Part shown: positions 1 to 12,196 of the stretch, one piece after another
How the letters are laid out: every line of letters begins with the position of its first letter
Position numbering within the stretch: position 1 is the first letter of the stretch
Source of the DNA: Ipomoea triloba
Taxonomy: Eukaryota; Streptophyta; Magnoliopsida; Solanales; Convolvulaceae
Assembly (NCBI RefSeq): GCF_003576645.1
Contig: NC_044927.1
Span: 19,683,018 to 19,747,017, forward strand
Length of the DNA: 64,000 nt
Reading direction: 5' to 3'
Made by a program: the position numbers and the translations under genes
The notes under the pieces: generated by a model
The model's input: the letters and a program-made list of their open reading frames with translations, nothing else
Told to the model about the DNA's origin: nothing
Database searches by the model: none

Positions 1-166
1 AAACTGAGCACATATTTTTCTTTCTAAAGTAAAAAAAGAAATACCGGCTAAATCAACAAAGACAACATTACTTACATATAAAGAAATAGACAATAAGTAC
101 ATTAAAAAACTGAGCACATATTTTACTTTCTAAAGTAAAAAAGAAATACCGACTAAATCAACAAAG
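1..166. repeat. imperfect direct duplication, period about 106 bp
   Basis: Bases 1-60 recur at 107-166 with only a few differences; both copies begin AAACTGAGCACATATTTT and end AATCAACAAAG. The second copy is followed by non-repeated DNA. No coding content is seen. The minus strand at about 180-290 has an open stretch (…TSVGVARRSHKG…) that I could not assign to a family. Confidence 0.7.
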
Positions 167-756
167 TTTATCACACCAACAGATTTGTCAATTTGGTTTT
201 CATCAAGAGATGAAACATATACTATCAAACCCTTATGACTCCTTCTTGCCACTCCAACTGATGTCTTGTGCATTTGTTTGCAAAATGTGCCCCGAACAAA
301 ACATATATCATGAAATTCTTATAAGGATTTTATTGAGACCTATAAGGAAGTAATGAAGCAACATTAACATAAAAGTCAAATAATGTGATTATTAATATTT
401 AATTTTGTGTTCAAATAAATAATGCATTTGTCTCAAAGACTGCATAAGCTTGCTTGAGAAGGTCCTTTGAGTTTAACTTTGCCTTGGGAATCTTCAAGTA
501 CTTGAACTTCACGTTGGTCTGGATCCAAAAGATCATAAGCATGCTCTTGAAACAACTCAAAGAAAGAAATGGACACTCTCTTACCACTGCCTTAATTAGA
601 TTGAAGGTGGGAGCCATATCAAAAAGTTCTTCTTATTGATAGAGTGAAACGTAAAAGAAACCTAAAGGAAGAGACTTCAACATGATTGAAAAGAATGACG
701 AATAGGGTATTTATAACAAAAAAATTATTCTTGCCAAAGTAACCAATATTAAATTA
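167..756. other. AT-rich region with an unassigned minus-strand ORF
   Basis: The only open frame of note is a 68-codon ORF at 411-617 on the minus strand. It starts at an ATG and contains the run KFKYLKIPKAKLNSKDLLKQ. I recognise no domain. It could be the last exon of a decayed gene, since the neighbouring minus-strand stretch at about 180-290 is also open, but nothing confirms this. Confidence 0.25.
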
Positions 757-1051
757 TGGAAGGTACTAATATTCTATATATACTAAAATTAAGATAAATA
801 TTATATATATAAATAAATAAGTTAATAAATCTATATATATACATATATAACAAACATGCAACCGAACAATTGAATAGCATTTTAAGTTAATTCTTATATA
901 TATAAAATATAAGCCCTAATTCCATTTATACTAAAATTAAGGAAATTGTTTCACTGTTAAACTAAAATTACGTTGAAATGGAAATAAATTAACATTTTTG
1001 TTTATTGTTTAAATAGAAATAAGATATGGCAGGTATTAATATTCTATATAC

Positions 1052-1098
<47 letters not shown>

Positions 1099-1280
1099 AA
1101 ATTAAATAAGGAATGAATTGAAATTACACTCTGAATATTTTGTTAGTATATTAAGGATTGTATGTAATATTATGCATAAGTAAGAACATTGTTTACGGCC
1201 ATATATATAAACAAATAAGGAATGAACTTATTTTTACTCTTGAATATTTTGTTAATATATTAAGGATTGTAATATTATGT
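757..1280. repeat. two pairs of diverged direct repeats in AT-rich DNA
   Basis: The segment around TACTAATATTCTATATATACTA (757-790) recurs at 1026-1056. A second pair, beginning AAATAAGGAATGAA and ending AAGGATTGTAATATTATG, lies at about 1104-1172 and 1214-1280. Both resemble the tandem duplication of a Helitron-like 5' end (TCTATATA.ACTAA) seen more clearly at 19165-20286. No coding potential is visible. Confidence 0.45.
1057..1093. repeat. (TA)n microsatellite
   Basis: An uninterrupted alternating TA run. Length variation is expected between individuals and between assemblies. Confidence 0.9.
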
Positions 1281-1343
1281 TGACTGATTTCAAATTTCAA
1301 ACTAATTTTTTTGTTTAAAATGAGCGGGAAAGCCACACTTCTC

Positions 1344-1445
<102 letters not shown>

Positions 1446-1978
1446 GATTACACAATTATATAAGAAAATGCGCCTAATTATAGTTTAAAATCACATACAA
1501 AATTTAAAATTTACAATTTTTTAATTTCTAAGGATAATATTCTTAGTTATTATTCATATTGTTAGAATTATAATATATATGAGATAAGATTTGGAATAAT
1601 TCAATTTAATTATGTAAATTTTCCTCTATAAATTTATCTAAATATGTACATGATTAGAGATTATATTAATCATACAAAATTTAATTTTAATTTTAATTTT
1701 GAGTTAATACTCAATTTAGTCATCGACTATAGTTGTTTTACTCGATTTAGTCCTAAGTAACTTTTTGTACTCAATTAAGTCCCGGGCTTTGATGATTTTA
1801 CCCAATTAAGTCATCTGCTAACAATTCCGTTAGTTAACGGTTAAAAGTAGGGTTAATATGGTAATTTATCCTCCCTCCTCCCTTTTGGACAAATTACCAT
1901 ATTCTCCCTCATTTCTCCTCCATCTTCTTTCTAACTGTAATTAACAGGGGGGAGAGAGAGAGAAGTGGGTTAGGTTTT

Positions 1979-2173
1979 GTGGGTGGGATTTTATTTTTTG
2001 GGTTTTGGCTTGTGGTTATGGTGATGGAAGTTGCAGGGAAGTTGATGGCAGAGAGATTACGGAGGAGATGCAAAGTTCAAAATGGAGGCAGAAGAAGAGC
2101 GAATAAGAAGAAAGTGGTAAAGGGAAAGAGGACCGAGCCTACCATTGATGAGCTCGCTGAACTTCTGGCCTGA
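1979..2173 (+). other. 64-codon ORF inside the Pack-MULE, unknown
   Basis: The product begins with a hydrophobic stretch (FFGFWLVVMVM) and continues into a basic region (GGRRRANKKKVVKGKR) ending in TIDELAELLA. It lies between the left TIR and the captured PPR-like fragment. It may be part of captured gene sequence or a chance frame. I do not recognise the family. Confidence 0.3.
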
Positions 2174-2199
2174 AAATTCACTGCACGACTGCACAAAAA

Positions 2200-2465
2200 A
2201 ATGGAGCTTCATCCGTCTCATGCAGATTCACTCTCTGTTTAGCACATGCGGTCTCTGTCACTAGAACTCATGGCTCAAGAAACTACTCGACCACTGCATA
2301 TCCCTGCATGCGTTCTCCGACCTCTTTCTATGCATTTTCTCTCTTCACTCGGATCAAAGAACCTAATGCAGTAATGCCCATTCGTGGAACACCATGATCA
2401 AAGGTTATTTCATGACTTCAAACCCCCATGACTCCAATCTTTTTCACAATTTTTCTTGCTACTTT
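2200..2465 (+). pseudogene. captured fragment of a PPR (pentatricopeptide repeat) protein gene
   Basis: Plus-strand frames contain phrases typical of the N-terminal part of plant organellar PPR proteins: MQIHSLFSTCGL at about 2220, KKLLDHCISLHAFSDL at about 2280, and HSWNTMIKGYFMTSNP at 2379-2426. The phrases are in different frames and interrupted by stops, so the fragment is not translatable as one protein. It sits between the TIRs of the 1701-2728 element, which suggests capture from a donor gene elsewhere. The family call rests on motif recognition only. Confidence 0.6.
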
Positions 2466-2863
2466 AAGTTTTTTTTTTCTTGTTTTTTTTTTAAAAAAAA
2501 ATAATTACAGAGGAAAAATGAGGAAGAAGATGGCAATTTGACCAAAAGGGAGGAGGAAGATAAATTACCATATTAACCCTACTTTTAACAGTCAACTAAC
2601 GAAATTGTTGACGGAGGATTTAATTGGGTAAAATAATCAAAGTTTGGGACTTAATTGAGTATAAAAAGTCACTTAGGACTAAATTGAGTAAAACCACTAT
2701 AGTCAAGGACTAAATTGGGTATTGACTCTTTTAATTTTGTGTGCTATGATAATAGATATTTAACCAAATATATGAAAATTCAACTATATTATTATATTTT
2801 ACATTTCAATATATTTTTATTTTTTAAATTTTTTATTTAAATTCATAATAACAAAAAAAATTT

Positions 2864-2889
2864 CGTGCGTCGCACGGGTAAAACACTAG
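2864..2889 (+). mobile_element. Helitron-type 3' terminus (hairpin + CTAG|T)
   Basis: CGTGC-GTC-GCACG forms a perfect 5-bp stem at 2864-2876. It is followed ten bases later by CTAG (2886-2889) and then T, the usual plant Helitron 3' end inserted before a T. The matching 5' end is uncertain; TCTATATATACTAA near 773 is the best candidate. If that is right, the MULE at 1701-2728 inserted into this Helitron. Confidence 0.6.
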
Positions 2890-3668
2890 TTCTAATAAAG
2901 TCAATAGTACTCAAAAAAATAAACCTTATTAAAATAAACATGATTCATTACAAGGTAGACCAATTCCATAATATAATGATTGACAAATTATATCAAATTG
3001 TATCATGGATCATGGTATACCATGCATTGTGAACCCTGGTCTTAAATGACATTATTATGTGTATGTAATTAACATATTATGTGTTTATAGTTAATATATT
3101 ATTTATCTATAAATAAATTGATATGTTAATTGCATATGCATAATATGTTAATTATAATAGACACATAATTTATTAATTAAATATACATATATTATAAAAA
3201 TTGGTAATGATTGGGCCTGGTAGGCACTTTAACTTTTAAACATCTCTATGTATAATAATTATAAAATTTTGTATATTAGTTGATTGATAACCGTGTTGAT
3301 AATACTTGATAATGATTGTTTTTATCAAGTACTAAATTACATTATAAGATTAAAAATAATATTTTACTAGAGATTGACCACTATATATGATACAAATCAT
3401 GTATTTACAATACACGTAGGAAAGGACAAGAAGCTAAACAATTCATTAAGAAAGGCATGTGCAAATACTAATCTAACATAAACAATACAAAATAAAGATA
3501 AACAACTAGATAAACATAAGATCAAATGAAATTAAGTAAAATATATAGGGTTTAGAAAATGGCATAATTATCTATATGCAAAACACAAAACATATGGTAT
3601 CAAACCAATTCAACCAAGAGAATTGTTGAGATACACAAGAGTTTAAGTCTAATAGTTACTCTTGTAAT
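2890..3668. other. AT-rich intergenic DNA
   Basis: No ORF, RNA gene or terminal repeat was recognised. The sequence is dominated by TTAATTATA-type runs and ends at the left LTR of the Copia element. Confidence 0.5.
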
Positions 3669-3801
3669 TATTAGGACTCTATATAGTTGAGTCATAGTAT
3701 AAGTCTCTGTCCCAGTATATCTGTGATTCGTTTAGTATATATACATGTGTAATCTGTACAGTTATGATCTACGAACTCTGAACATAATACAATAGTTCTC
3801 A
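3669..3801 (+). repeat. Copia 5' LTR, 133 bp
   Basis: It begins TATTAGGACTCTATATAG and ends AATAGTTCTCA. The other LTR at 10498-10630 has the same length and ends, with six base differences, mostly transitions. It includes a TATA-like stretch (GTATATATAC) as expected for the LTR promoter. Confidence 0.9.
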
Positions 3802-3803
3802 TC

Positions 3804-3815
3804 TGGTATCATCGC
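3804..3815 (+). other. Copia primer-binding site (initiator-Met tRNA type)
   Basis: TGGTATCATCGC begins two bases after the 5' LTR. Plant Copia elements usually have TGGTATCAGAGC, complementary to the 3' end of initiator tRNA-Met, so this site matches except near its end. Confidence 0.75.
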
Positions 3816-6532
3816 TAGGGTTTTTTCTCTTCTGATCCCATGGCTGATAATAACGGCTCTGTTAATTCTTCTGAACGGACCGTTTCTGATGTTGCTACGG
3901 GGTCTTCGGTATCGCCTGCTGTATCCTCCCTTTCCTCCGCGCATCACTTCATCAGTATTAAACTTACCCACTGGAATTTTTTATTTTGGCGTATGCAAGT
4001 ACTACTGTTTCTTTGGGGTCATGAGTTGATCGGATTCGTTGATGGGTCCATTCCCGCTCCGCCTACGCTGCTTCCACCGGCGTCCGAAGGTGCGGCTCAT
4101 CTGCCAAATCCCGCCTATACGGCCTGGGTTCGCCAAGACCAGTCCGTCATGTCGCTGTTGGTGTTGTCTTTGTCCGAAGAGGTAATGTCGCTCGTTGTTT
4201 GCCGCTCCACGTCGCGCGAGTTATGGGATGTCGTAGAGCAGTCGCTGGCTTCCGCTTTGCAATCCCGGCAACTGCATCTTCTCAGTCAGTTGCACGGCTT
4301 TCGCCAAGGCGACTCTTCCACCGCGGACTATCTCAGCCGTGCCCGACTCGTTGTCGAGGACCTCTCTCTTGCCAAACGGGTGGTCTTGCTTGAGGAGATG
4401 AATCTGTATATTTTTCGGGGCCTTCGCCCTGAGTTCTGCGGGGTTACGGCCTCCTTGGCAGTTCGTGGGAGGCCTGTTACGCTCCAGGAGTTAGCCGATC
4501 TCCTGGGGTCTCAAGAGTTTATTGTAGCCGATGATTTTGCGGCGGCTCCACCGGCGACAGCGTTTGCGGCACAGCGGGGCGGTCGGGGCCGTGGTGGTTC
4601 TGACAACCGGTCTGGCTCTGCGTCGGGGTCACAGCAGCAGCGCAGTCGCGGAAGAGGTGGTCGGTCGTGGCGCGGTGGTTCCGGCCGGCAACAGCGAGGC
4701 GGTGGCAGAGGTCGAGGCCGTGCGGGTCCTAGACAGATTCAATGCCAGATTTGTTGGAATTTTGGGCATTCGGCTCTGTCTTGTTATCGGTTACCTCATG
4801 GTTTTAATCCGCAGGCTAATGCGGTATATCACGGTGAGTCATCGCAGTCTAGTCCACCCTCTTACACCTGGTTCCCTAACACGGGTGCGACTCATCATGC
4901 CACGCCTGACATAGCTGCTCTCTCCGGTTCGGACCCCTACACTGGTGGTGACACTCTTCGTGTCGGTGACGGTACGCAATTATCTATTAGTCGAGTAGGC
5001 CATGCTTCTCTAACTGCTCCTTCTAGGACTCTTCGTTTGTCCAATATTTTGCATGTTCCTTCTCTATCTGCTTCTTTATTGTCTGTTCAGCGATTTGTAA
5101 CGGATAATAAGGTCTTTTTTGAGTTTCACCCTTCGTTTTTTGTTGTGAAGGATATTCAGACCAAGGAAATCCTTCTCCGGGGCAATAGTTTAGTAGGTCT
5201 CTATGACATGCCAGTACCTGCTGTTTCTCCTTCTGCTTTTCTTGCTGCTCGTGCCTCCATTCCTACGTGGCACGATCGTTTGGGTCATCCACATCAGCGT
5301 GTCCTTAGTCGTGTCTTACAGTCGTGTTCGGTTAGTGAGTCAAATAAATCTACTTCTAGTTTATGTTATGCGTATCAAATGGGCAAATCTGCGCGTTTCC
5401 CATTGCCACGAGTTGAGTCTGTTAGTTCAAATGTACTCGATTTAGTTTATACTCACATCTGGGGTCCTGCTCCTATGTTGTCCTCAGATGGTTACCATTA
5501 TTTCGTTTTATTTGTGGATGACTATTCTCGTTTTACTTGGTATTTTCCTATGAAATTGAAATCGGATATTTATTCTATCTTTGAGCGTTTTCGTTGTCTT
5601 GTTGAGCGCTCTTTCAATTGCAAGATTAAGGCTATTCAATCTAATTTAGGTGCTGAGTATAAGAAATTGCATTCTGTTTTTGTGCAGCTCGGTATCAATC
5701 ACAGGCAGTCTTGTGCTTACACACACGAACAGAATGGTCGTGTTGAATGCAAGCATAGGTATGTTATGACACCCCAACTTTTCACAAGCCGAGATAGCTA
5801 AACTTTAACACAAAAGCTGCCTATCTCAGCCATAAAACATAACATAGCGGAAGCGCTATTTATAACCTAAGGGGTATCATGCCACATCTAGGTAAGAAAA
5901 CACGGCCTAGATGCACAGGCTAATAAAAACTGAACTGCATAGATAATAAATCCTCAAAACATATCCCAAACATCCAAATCTAAAACAAGAGTATATAGAA
6001 TCTCATATTGGCACACAGGCCCAAAACATAAGTCTAAAGCAACGAAACTATGTCTAAGCTGCCTCATATAGATAAGCTCTAGCGCGCTCTCGCTTAGACT
6101 TATTGCATACCTGGAAAACATACAAGAAACCATTAGCAAAAGACTGCTAAGCAACCAACATTCACACTCGCAAGGAGGTATAGATATATAGTAAGTTGTA
6201 AATAGGTTTACACACCCATATAGAATATACATACACCAACGAACTGTTCGATATTCAAAATCGGATACTCAACAACAACAAGCTGAAAGAATATATAAAC
6301 CAAGACTTCTCATCAATACCAATATCCAACCGAATCACAAACTCAACCGAATACTCATAAGAAACAACCAAACCGCAATATATTCAAGAATAACCAATAA
6401 TCAACAAGATACAATACAACCCAAGAGTCAACAAGGAACCAAACAGACCTCAACCCAAGGACAAACACCAAAACCTTAACTTCCAACCCAAGTACCAATT
6501 CTCACACCAAACACCAAGCCCGAAAGTTAGTT

Positions 6533-6672
6533 CACAGGGGTAAGAACCCAATCACAGGGACCGAAGTCCAATCACAGGGGTATAAACCCAAACACAGGAG
6601 CGAAAGCCCAACCACAGGGACGATAGTCCAATCACAGGGACGATAGTCCAATCACAGGGGTAAAAACCCAAG
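6533..6672. repeat. seven-copy 20-bp minisatellite with a conserved stem-loop in each unit
   Basis: Seven consecutive 20-bp units begin CACAGG or CACAGGG and end CCAAT, CCAAA or CCAAG. Each contains a 4-bp stem around a 4-base loop: GGGT[AAGA]ACCC, GGAC[CGAA]GTCC, GGGT[ATAA]ACCC, GAGC[GAAA]GCCC (one mismatch), GGAC[GATA]GTCC twice, and GGGT[AAAA]ACCC. Base changes on the two sides of the stem compensate. The array lies inside the 5764-8344 insertion. Confidence 0.85.
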
Positions 6673-7106
6673 GCTAGTTCCACAGTTAGTTCATCCTCCA
6701 ACAGCCCAAGAGACACTCAAAGATCCACCACTCCATATCCAACCTCAGTCTCAACCCAAGCACAAACCACCACAGTGTTCATCTCAGATTATGAACACAA
6801 CAAACTCCCAGAGAATACAACCAAGGATTCAACCAACCAGATAGACTCATATAATGAACCAAGAGATGTGAATAAACACTCCAAAACATGGTCATATACT
6901 CAACAAGATATCCCAATAAAAATCCAGAATCAAAGGTGGAACAAACAGACAACAGATCACAGAACAACTCTCTGGAACCATAATCCAAGAAGACCTGGCG
7001 GAACAGAGTCACGGAACTGCCCCCTCCGCCACCTTCCTCCGCAAGAAGCACACGGAGTACACCGGCGGAAGACCTTCCCCCGCCAACCTCCACCGCCACA
7101 CTCTTG

Positions 7107-7142
7107 CGGAAGACTCTAGCGGGACACATTATACCGCTAGGG
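7107..7142. other. GC-rich hairpins in the LTR-like element
   Basis: CTAGCGG (about 7117) pairs with CCGCTAG (about 7135) as a perfect 7-bp stem. Nearby CTTGCGG and CCGCAAG copies provide further inverted pairs. This is a GC island in an otherwise AT-rich insertion, possibly a regulatory or transcribed leader part of an LTR. Confidence 0.5.
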
Positions 7143-8059
7143 TGCACCGCAAGAGCAAACCCAACGCACTATTCCCAGACTCAACTCAGAATACGAATGT
7201 TCATTTCCAGAATACAAAAATAGGATCAGATTACTCAGATTACAACTTCCAGAAGCCAAATAAGCAAGGAATCCATACCAATAAATATCCATAAACATCT
7301 ATATGCAAAGGATCAAGAACACAAGTTCATAATCCATCAAAAGTGACTTCACAGACAACAACAAATAGGCTAAGCAGCAAAGAAATACTCAGGATTCCAA
7401 TACACCAAATAATATCATAGATTGAGAGTGTAAAATAGATTTTGTGAGACATGATGGTTACCTCTTGAAGCACACTTCACCCGAGAACCCTCAAAACTCC
7501 CTACAAAGCTTCACCTCCACCTTGATCATCTTTTCCCAAAAGATCCCCAAAAGAAATAACATAAGAACTTGTATAAAGGTTATGAAAATAACATGATGCA
7601 AGGTATATTCCTAAAGATAAACACTTACCCAAGCCTTATCAATCCTAAAAGAGCAAACTTGATCTTGGATCTTGAAGATAAAAGTGTAGGATTTACTTAG
7701 GGTTCTTTAGAAGTGGAAAGCATAGGATGAAATATATTTGCAGGAGGATAAAAAGGGAAATAGGGTTGTAAGTACAAGGCTTTTATATTAGTAGGGAAAG
7801 ATCATTACATATATTATGTATGTATCAACTAGGGTAAGACATGAAATAATGGGCCCTTATAAAATGGGTCTCACATTATGTATTATACTACTAGTTTGTA
7901 GGAAATTAATCATTCAAGAATAAATATATATGTATATTGGGCCATTATATACATATTCTTACTTATAAGAATTGTAAGGATCCAATTTAAATAAATCCCT
8001 TACAAGAATTAAATCAAGAATTGGGCATTTTGAATAAAATAATTAATTCCGGGTTCAAG

Positions 8060-8285
<226 letters not shown>

Positions 8286-10488
8286 TCATCCGGCGGAAAC
8301 GATTACCGGTCTCAAGGCTTGAACGAATTTACGGGGTGTTACACATGTGGTTGATACCGATCTTGCTCTTATGTCTCGTGCTTCTGTGCCTTCTCGGTTC
8401 TGGCATTTTGGTTTTGAGTCTGTTGTTTTTCTCATAAACAAAATGCCCTCTTATACTCTTCAGAACTCTAGTCCCCATTCTTTGCTGCACCGATCACCCC
8501 CCTCTTATTCCTTTCTTCGTGTTTTTGGATGTTTGTGTTACCCTCATTTGCGTCCCTATAATCGTCATAAGTTGTCCTATCGGTCATCTCTCTGTGTCTT
8601 TCTAGGTTACCCTGAGTCATTTAGGGGATATAGGTGCATGGACTTGCTCACTAATAAGATATTTGTGTGTCGTCATGTTCGCTTTGATGAGGGTGTTTTT
8701 CCCTTTGCTACTAAGGCTGTTTTGCAGGCTCCTTCAGATTCTGTATCGTCTCCCTGGGCTGAGGCAGTTTTCCACCCCGCGGTTGCTACACCTACTCCGT
8801 CTCCGGCTTCACCTCCTACTGTGGTAGCACAGCCGCAGCAGCGAGGTCGTCCACGTGGCCGAACTGCCCGCCCTACCGAGCGCACTCACTCCATGGCCAC
8901 TAGGAGCCAGTCTGTTGCTCCGATTGCAGGTTTAACAGCACAGGTCTCTACTCCTGACCCTACTTGTTATTCGCAAGCTGTCAAAGTTCCTGAGTGGCTA
9001 GAGGCGATGGATCAGGAGTTCAATGCTCTCTTGCACAATCAGACCTGGTGTCTGGTTCCCTCTGAGTCTGCTATGAATGTTATTGGCTGTAAGTGGGTTT
9101 TTCGCACCAAAAGGAAGGCTGATGGTTCGATTGAAAGGCATAAGGCCAGACTGGTGGCAAAGGGGTTCAATCAGGTTCCTGGTTAGGACTTCTTTGAGAC
9201 ATTCAATCCAGTGGTTAAGCCTACTACAGTCAGGCTGCTTTATTCCCTTGCTCTCTCCTCTAGCTGGTTGGTCAGGCAACTGGATGTTCATAATGTGTTC
9301 TTGAATGGTAACTTGAGTGAGACTGTTTACATGCGTCAGCCTCCTGGCTATGTTGACCCGCAGTTTCATGATCATGTGTGTTTGCTTAAGCGGTCCTTGT
9401 ATGGTTTAAAGCAGGCTCCCAGGGCTTGGTTTAATCGTTTACATGCTTTTCTGTTGTCTGTTGGCTTTCAGGCTTCTAAGACTGATGTCTCGTTGTTCTA
9501 TTTTCTCGTGCCTCTGCTATAGTGTACCTACTGGTTTATGTTGATGATATCCTTGTTATGGGTAATAATCAGGCTTTGTTGGACACTCTGCTCTGCAAAT
9601 TGTCTAATACTTTCAAAATTCGTGATCTTGGTGTGCCTGGTTTTTTTCTTAGGATTGAGACTATCAGATGTGATGATGGTCTCTTGTTTTCACAGCATAG
9701 GTACATGAATGACATTCTCAAGCGTGCTGGTATGACTTATTGTAAACCACTTGCCACTCCTCTGTCTCTTTCGAGTTCCTCATCTGTCAGCTCCGACTTG
9801 TATGATGATCCCACTAGGTACAGGAGTTTGGCTGGTGCCTTGCAGTATTTGATTGTCATGAGGCCTGACTTGTCGTTTGCAGTTAATCTTCTCTGTCAGC
9901 ACATGCATGCTCCAACTACCACGCACTGGGAGCAACTAAAACGAGTGTTACGATACGTCAAGGGCACTTTATCGATGGGTTTGCGGCTGCGGCAATCTGT
10001 CTCCACTGAGCTGCATGCGTTTTCTGACTCTGACTGGGCTGGCTGTCCTGAAGACAGAAAGTCCACTAGTGGCTATGCTGTGTTCCTTGGCACCAATCTA
10101 GTGTCCTGGGTGTGCAAGAAGCAGAGAACAGTTGCTAGGTCTTCCACTGAACCCGAATACAAGGCTCTAGCTGATGTGTGTGCTGAGGTGCTCTAGATTG
10201 TCTCGTTGCTGCGTGAAATAGGTGCCCCCACCATTCCAGTTCCCAAGCTATGGTGTGACAATCTTGGTGCTACCTACATGTGTGCCAATCCAGTGTTTCA
10301 TGCTCGCACAAAGCATGTTGAGATAGACTACCATTTTGTGAGGGACAAGGTTGCTAAAGATGACATTCATCAGGTGAATTTTTTCTCTACGAAGGACCAG
10401 CTTGCTGAAATCTTTACGAAACCTCTTGCCGGACCCAAGTTTACTTTTTTGAGAGACAAGCTACAGGTTATTCCTATACCCTCCGCTT

Positions 10489-10497
10489 GAGGGGGAG
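10489..10497 (+). other. Copia polypurine tract
   Basis: GAGGGGGAG lies directly before the 3' LTR and just after the gag-pol stop codon (10488-10490). This is the standard primer site for plus-strand synthesis in LTR elements. Confidence 0.8.
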
Positions 10498-10630
10498 TAT
10501 TAGGACTCTATATAGTTGAGTCATAGTATAAGTCTCTGTTCCAGTATATTTGTGATTCCTTTAGTATATATACCTGTGTAATTTGTACAATTATGATCTA
10601 CGAACTCTGAACATAATACAATAGTTCTCA
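10498..10630 (+). repeat. Copia 3' LTR, 133 bp
   Basis: Same length and termini as the LTR at 3669-3801, with six base differences by eye. It is followed by TCGTG, which does not match the five bases before the 5' LTR, so the target duplication has decayed or been rearranged. Confidence 0.9.
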
Positions 10631-11257
10631 TCGTGATCAAAGTCTAAACAAGAATTTGAACAAAATATCATCTCATTCTTATGACATATTAATATCATGT
10701 TCTTTAAGCATAGAAAACTTCAAAAACTTTTTATTTCTCTTACTTTCACGCGTAATAAGTGACTTAAATTTTTTATCAAACTCTCATTCTTGCCAAAAAA
10801 AATTTCAAGAATATGCTAATGAATGAAATACAAATATACATCAACAAGCAAATAGCACGATGCATTCATAATCACAAATAAACCATATTTAATTAAGTAT
10901 TTAACCCCCTTTAACTAATATGTATAAAATAATCATACAATCCTAACCAAAACCCTAATCTAACTCCGCACACATCATAAGTATAAACAAAACAAGAAAA
11001 CAAGTATAGAACATTAACATCATAATATAAGATATAAAGAAGGGAATAGAACTTATCTATTGAAATGGAAGGCACGTGAATCTTGAAATCTAGGTGTTAA
11101 CTCATTGTTTATACGTTTCAAATTAAAAGTGTAATGAAATGTAAATCTAAATTTGTTCTAGCCTAAAAATGTGTAATAAAATGATAGAAAATAGCAAGGG
11201 TTCGTCTATGGGGCAATCATCTTCAAAAAGAGCTAAACCACACTTAAAAATTTCATA
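10631..11257. other. AT-rich DNA; right part is duplicated at 13707-13828
   Basis: No gene was recognised. Bases 11126-11246 recur in the same orientation 2.58 kb downstream (13707-13828) with about ten differences; both copies contain GAAATGTAAATCTAAATTTG and AAAATGATAGAAAATAGC. The rest has no recognised structure. Confidence 0.6.
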
Positions 11258-11697
11258 GAGTTTATTATCGAAATGGTCCATCGACTATTGCAAAATTACC
11301 AATTTGGTCCTTGATAATTTTTCGTGCCCAATTAAGTCCCTCGACTTTGAAAATTTTAACCAATTTGGTCCTCCGTTTATTTTGCCGTTAAAATCAGGAC
11401 CAAAATGATAATTTTGCTATAGTCAAATGACCAAATTGGTAATTTTGCTATAGTCAAGGGACCAAATTGGTAATTAATTTTTCACTGAAATGGTCCCTTG
11501 ACTATAGCAAAACTACCAATTTGGTCCCTTGACTATAGCAAAATTACCAATTTGGTCCCGATTTTAACAGCAAAATAAACGGAAGACCAAATAGGTTAAA
11601 ATTTTCAAAGTCGAGAGACTTAATTGGGCAGAAAAAATTATCGATAATCAAATTGGTAATTTTGCAATAATCAAGGGACCATTTCAGTAATAAACTC
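11258..11697. mobile_element. fold-back MITE, about 440 bp, almost one long palindrome
   Basis: The left half (starting GAGTTTATTATCGAAATGGTCC) is the near-complete inverse of the right half (ending GGACCATTTCAGTAATAAACTC). The centre lies near 11475. Each arm carries repeated copies of a CCAAATTGGTAATTTTGC-type unit. There is no ORF. The wording of the arms resembles the MULE-type ends at 1701 and 41645, so it may be a derived non-autonomous Mutator-type element, but I found no clean target duplication. Confidence 0.75.
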
Positions 11698-12196
11698 TAT
11701 TCCACACATAGTTATACATGGAATGACCAATCAACCTCTAGAGGCAGAATTCCTATAACATGGAACGATATCCCCGTTTGCCGCTCTAGTATGTTTTGCA
11801 AGTATTCGATCCAAGCACCTACAAAACACCCCAACAAGGCAACAAATGACCATTCAATATAGGGTGCTCAACTCTGGAAACTCCTCTACTTCGATTTCAT
11901 TATTCCGCTCTAAAGTTTACTTCAAGTCTAAATTAAACTTGTCCAAAATTGAATGCACACTAGAATAAGACATTTGTCCAGCAAAATGGATCTAAACACG
12001 GGGTAGAAATACTTCCTAGTAGGTCACCATCATGTAATTAAGTTAAACATACTTAACCACGAAATTCTTTGGTTATCTGGTTGACATATCCTTCTTAAAA
12101 CCAAATGGTGTGAGATCTTAAAACTTTTAATAATTTATATATATATATAATTCAAGGTGTCAATTGTACCTATAATACCGTACCATACATGATTGT
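11698..12196. other. intergenic sequence, nothing recognised
   Basis: Moderately AT-rich and without a usable open frame on either strand. It ends at the inferred left end of the hAT-like element. Confidence 0.4.

Larger units (their letters stand above)
1701..2728. mobile_element. Mutator-like element (Pack-MULE) with long TIRs and a 10-bp target duplication
   Basis: The ends are long inverted repeats of roughly 200 bp. The left arm starts GAGTTAATACTCAATTTAG; the reverse complement of the right arm starts GAGTCAATACCCAATTTAG. The element is flanked on both sides by TTTTAATTTT (1691-1700 and 2729-2738). A 9-11 bp duplication plus long TIRs is the Mutator signature, although this duplication is low-complexity AT sequence. 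No transposase is present. The interior (about 1935-2465) is richer in GC than its surroundings and contains a fragment resembling a pentatricopeptide gene, so this is a non-autonomous gene-carrying MULE. A shorter relative with the same terminal motif lies at 41645-42034. Confidence 0.8.

Noticed and set aside
5764..5801. Last 13 residues of the first Copia ORF
   Set aside because: These codons are insertion sequence, not Copia; the true integrase frame resumes at 8345.
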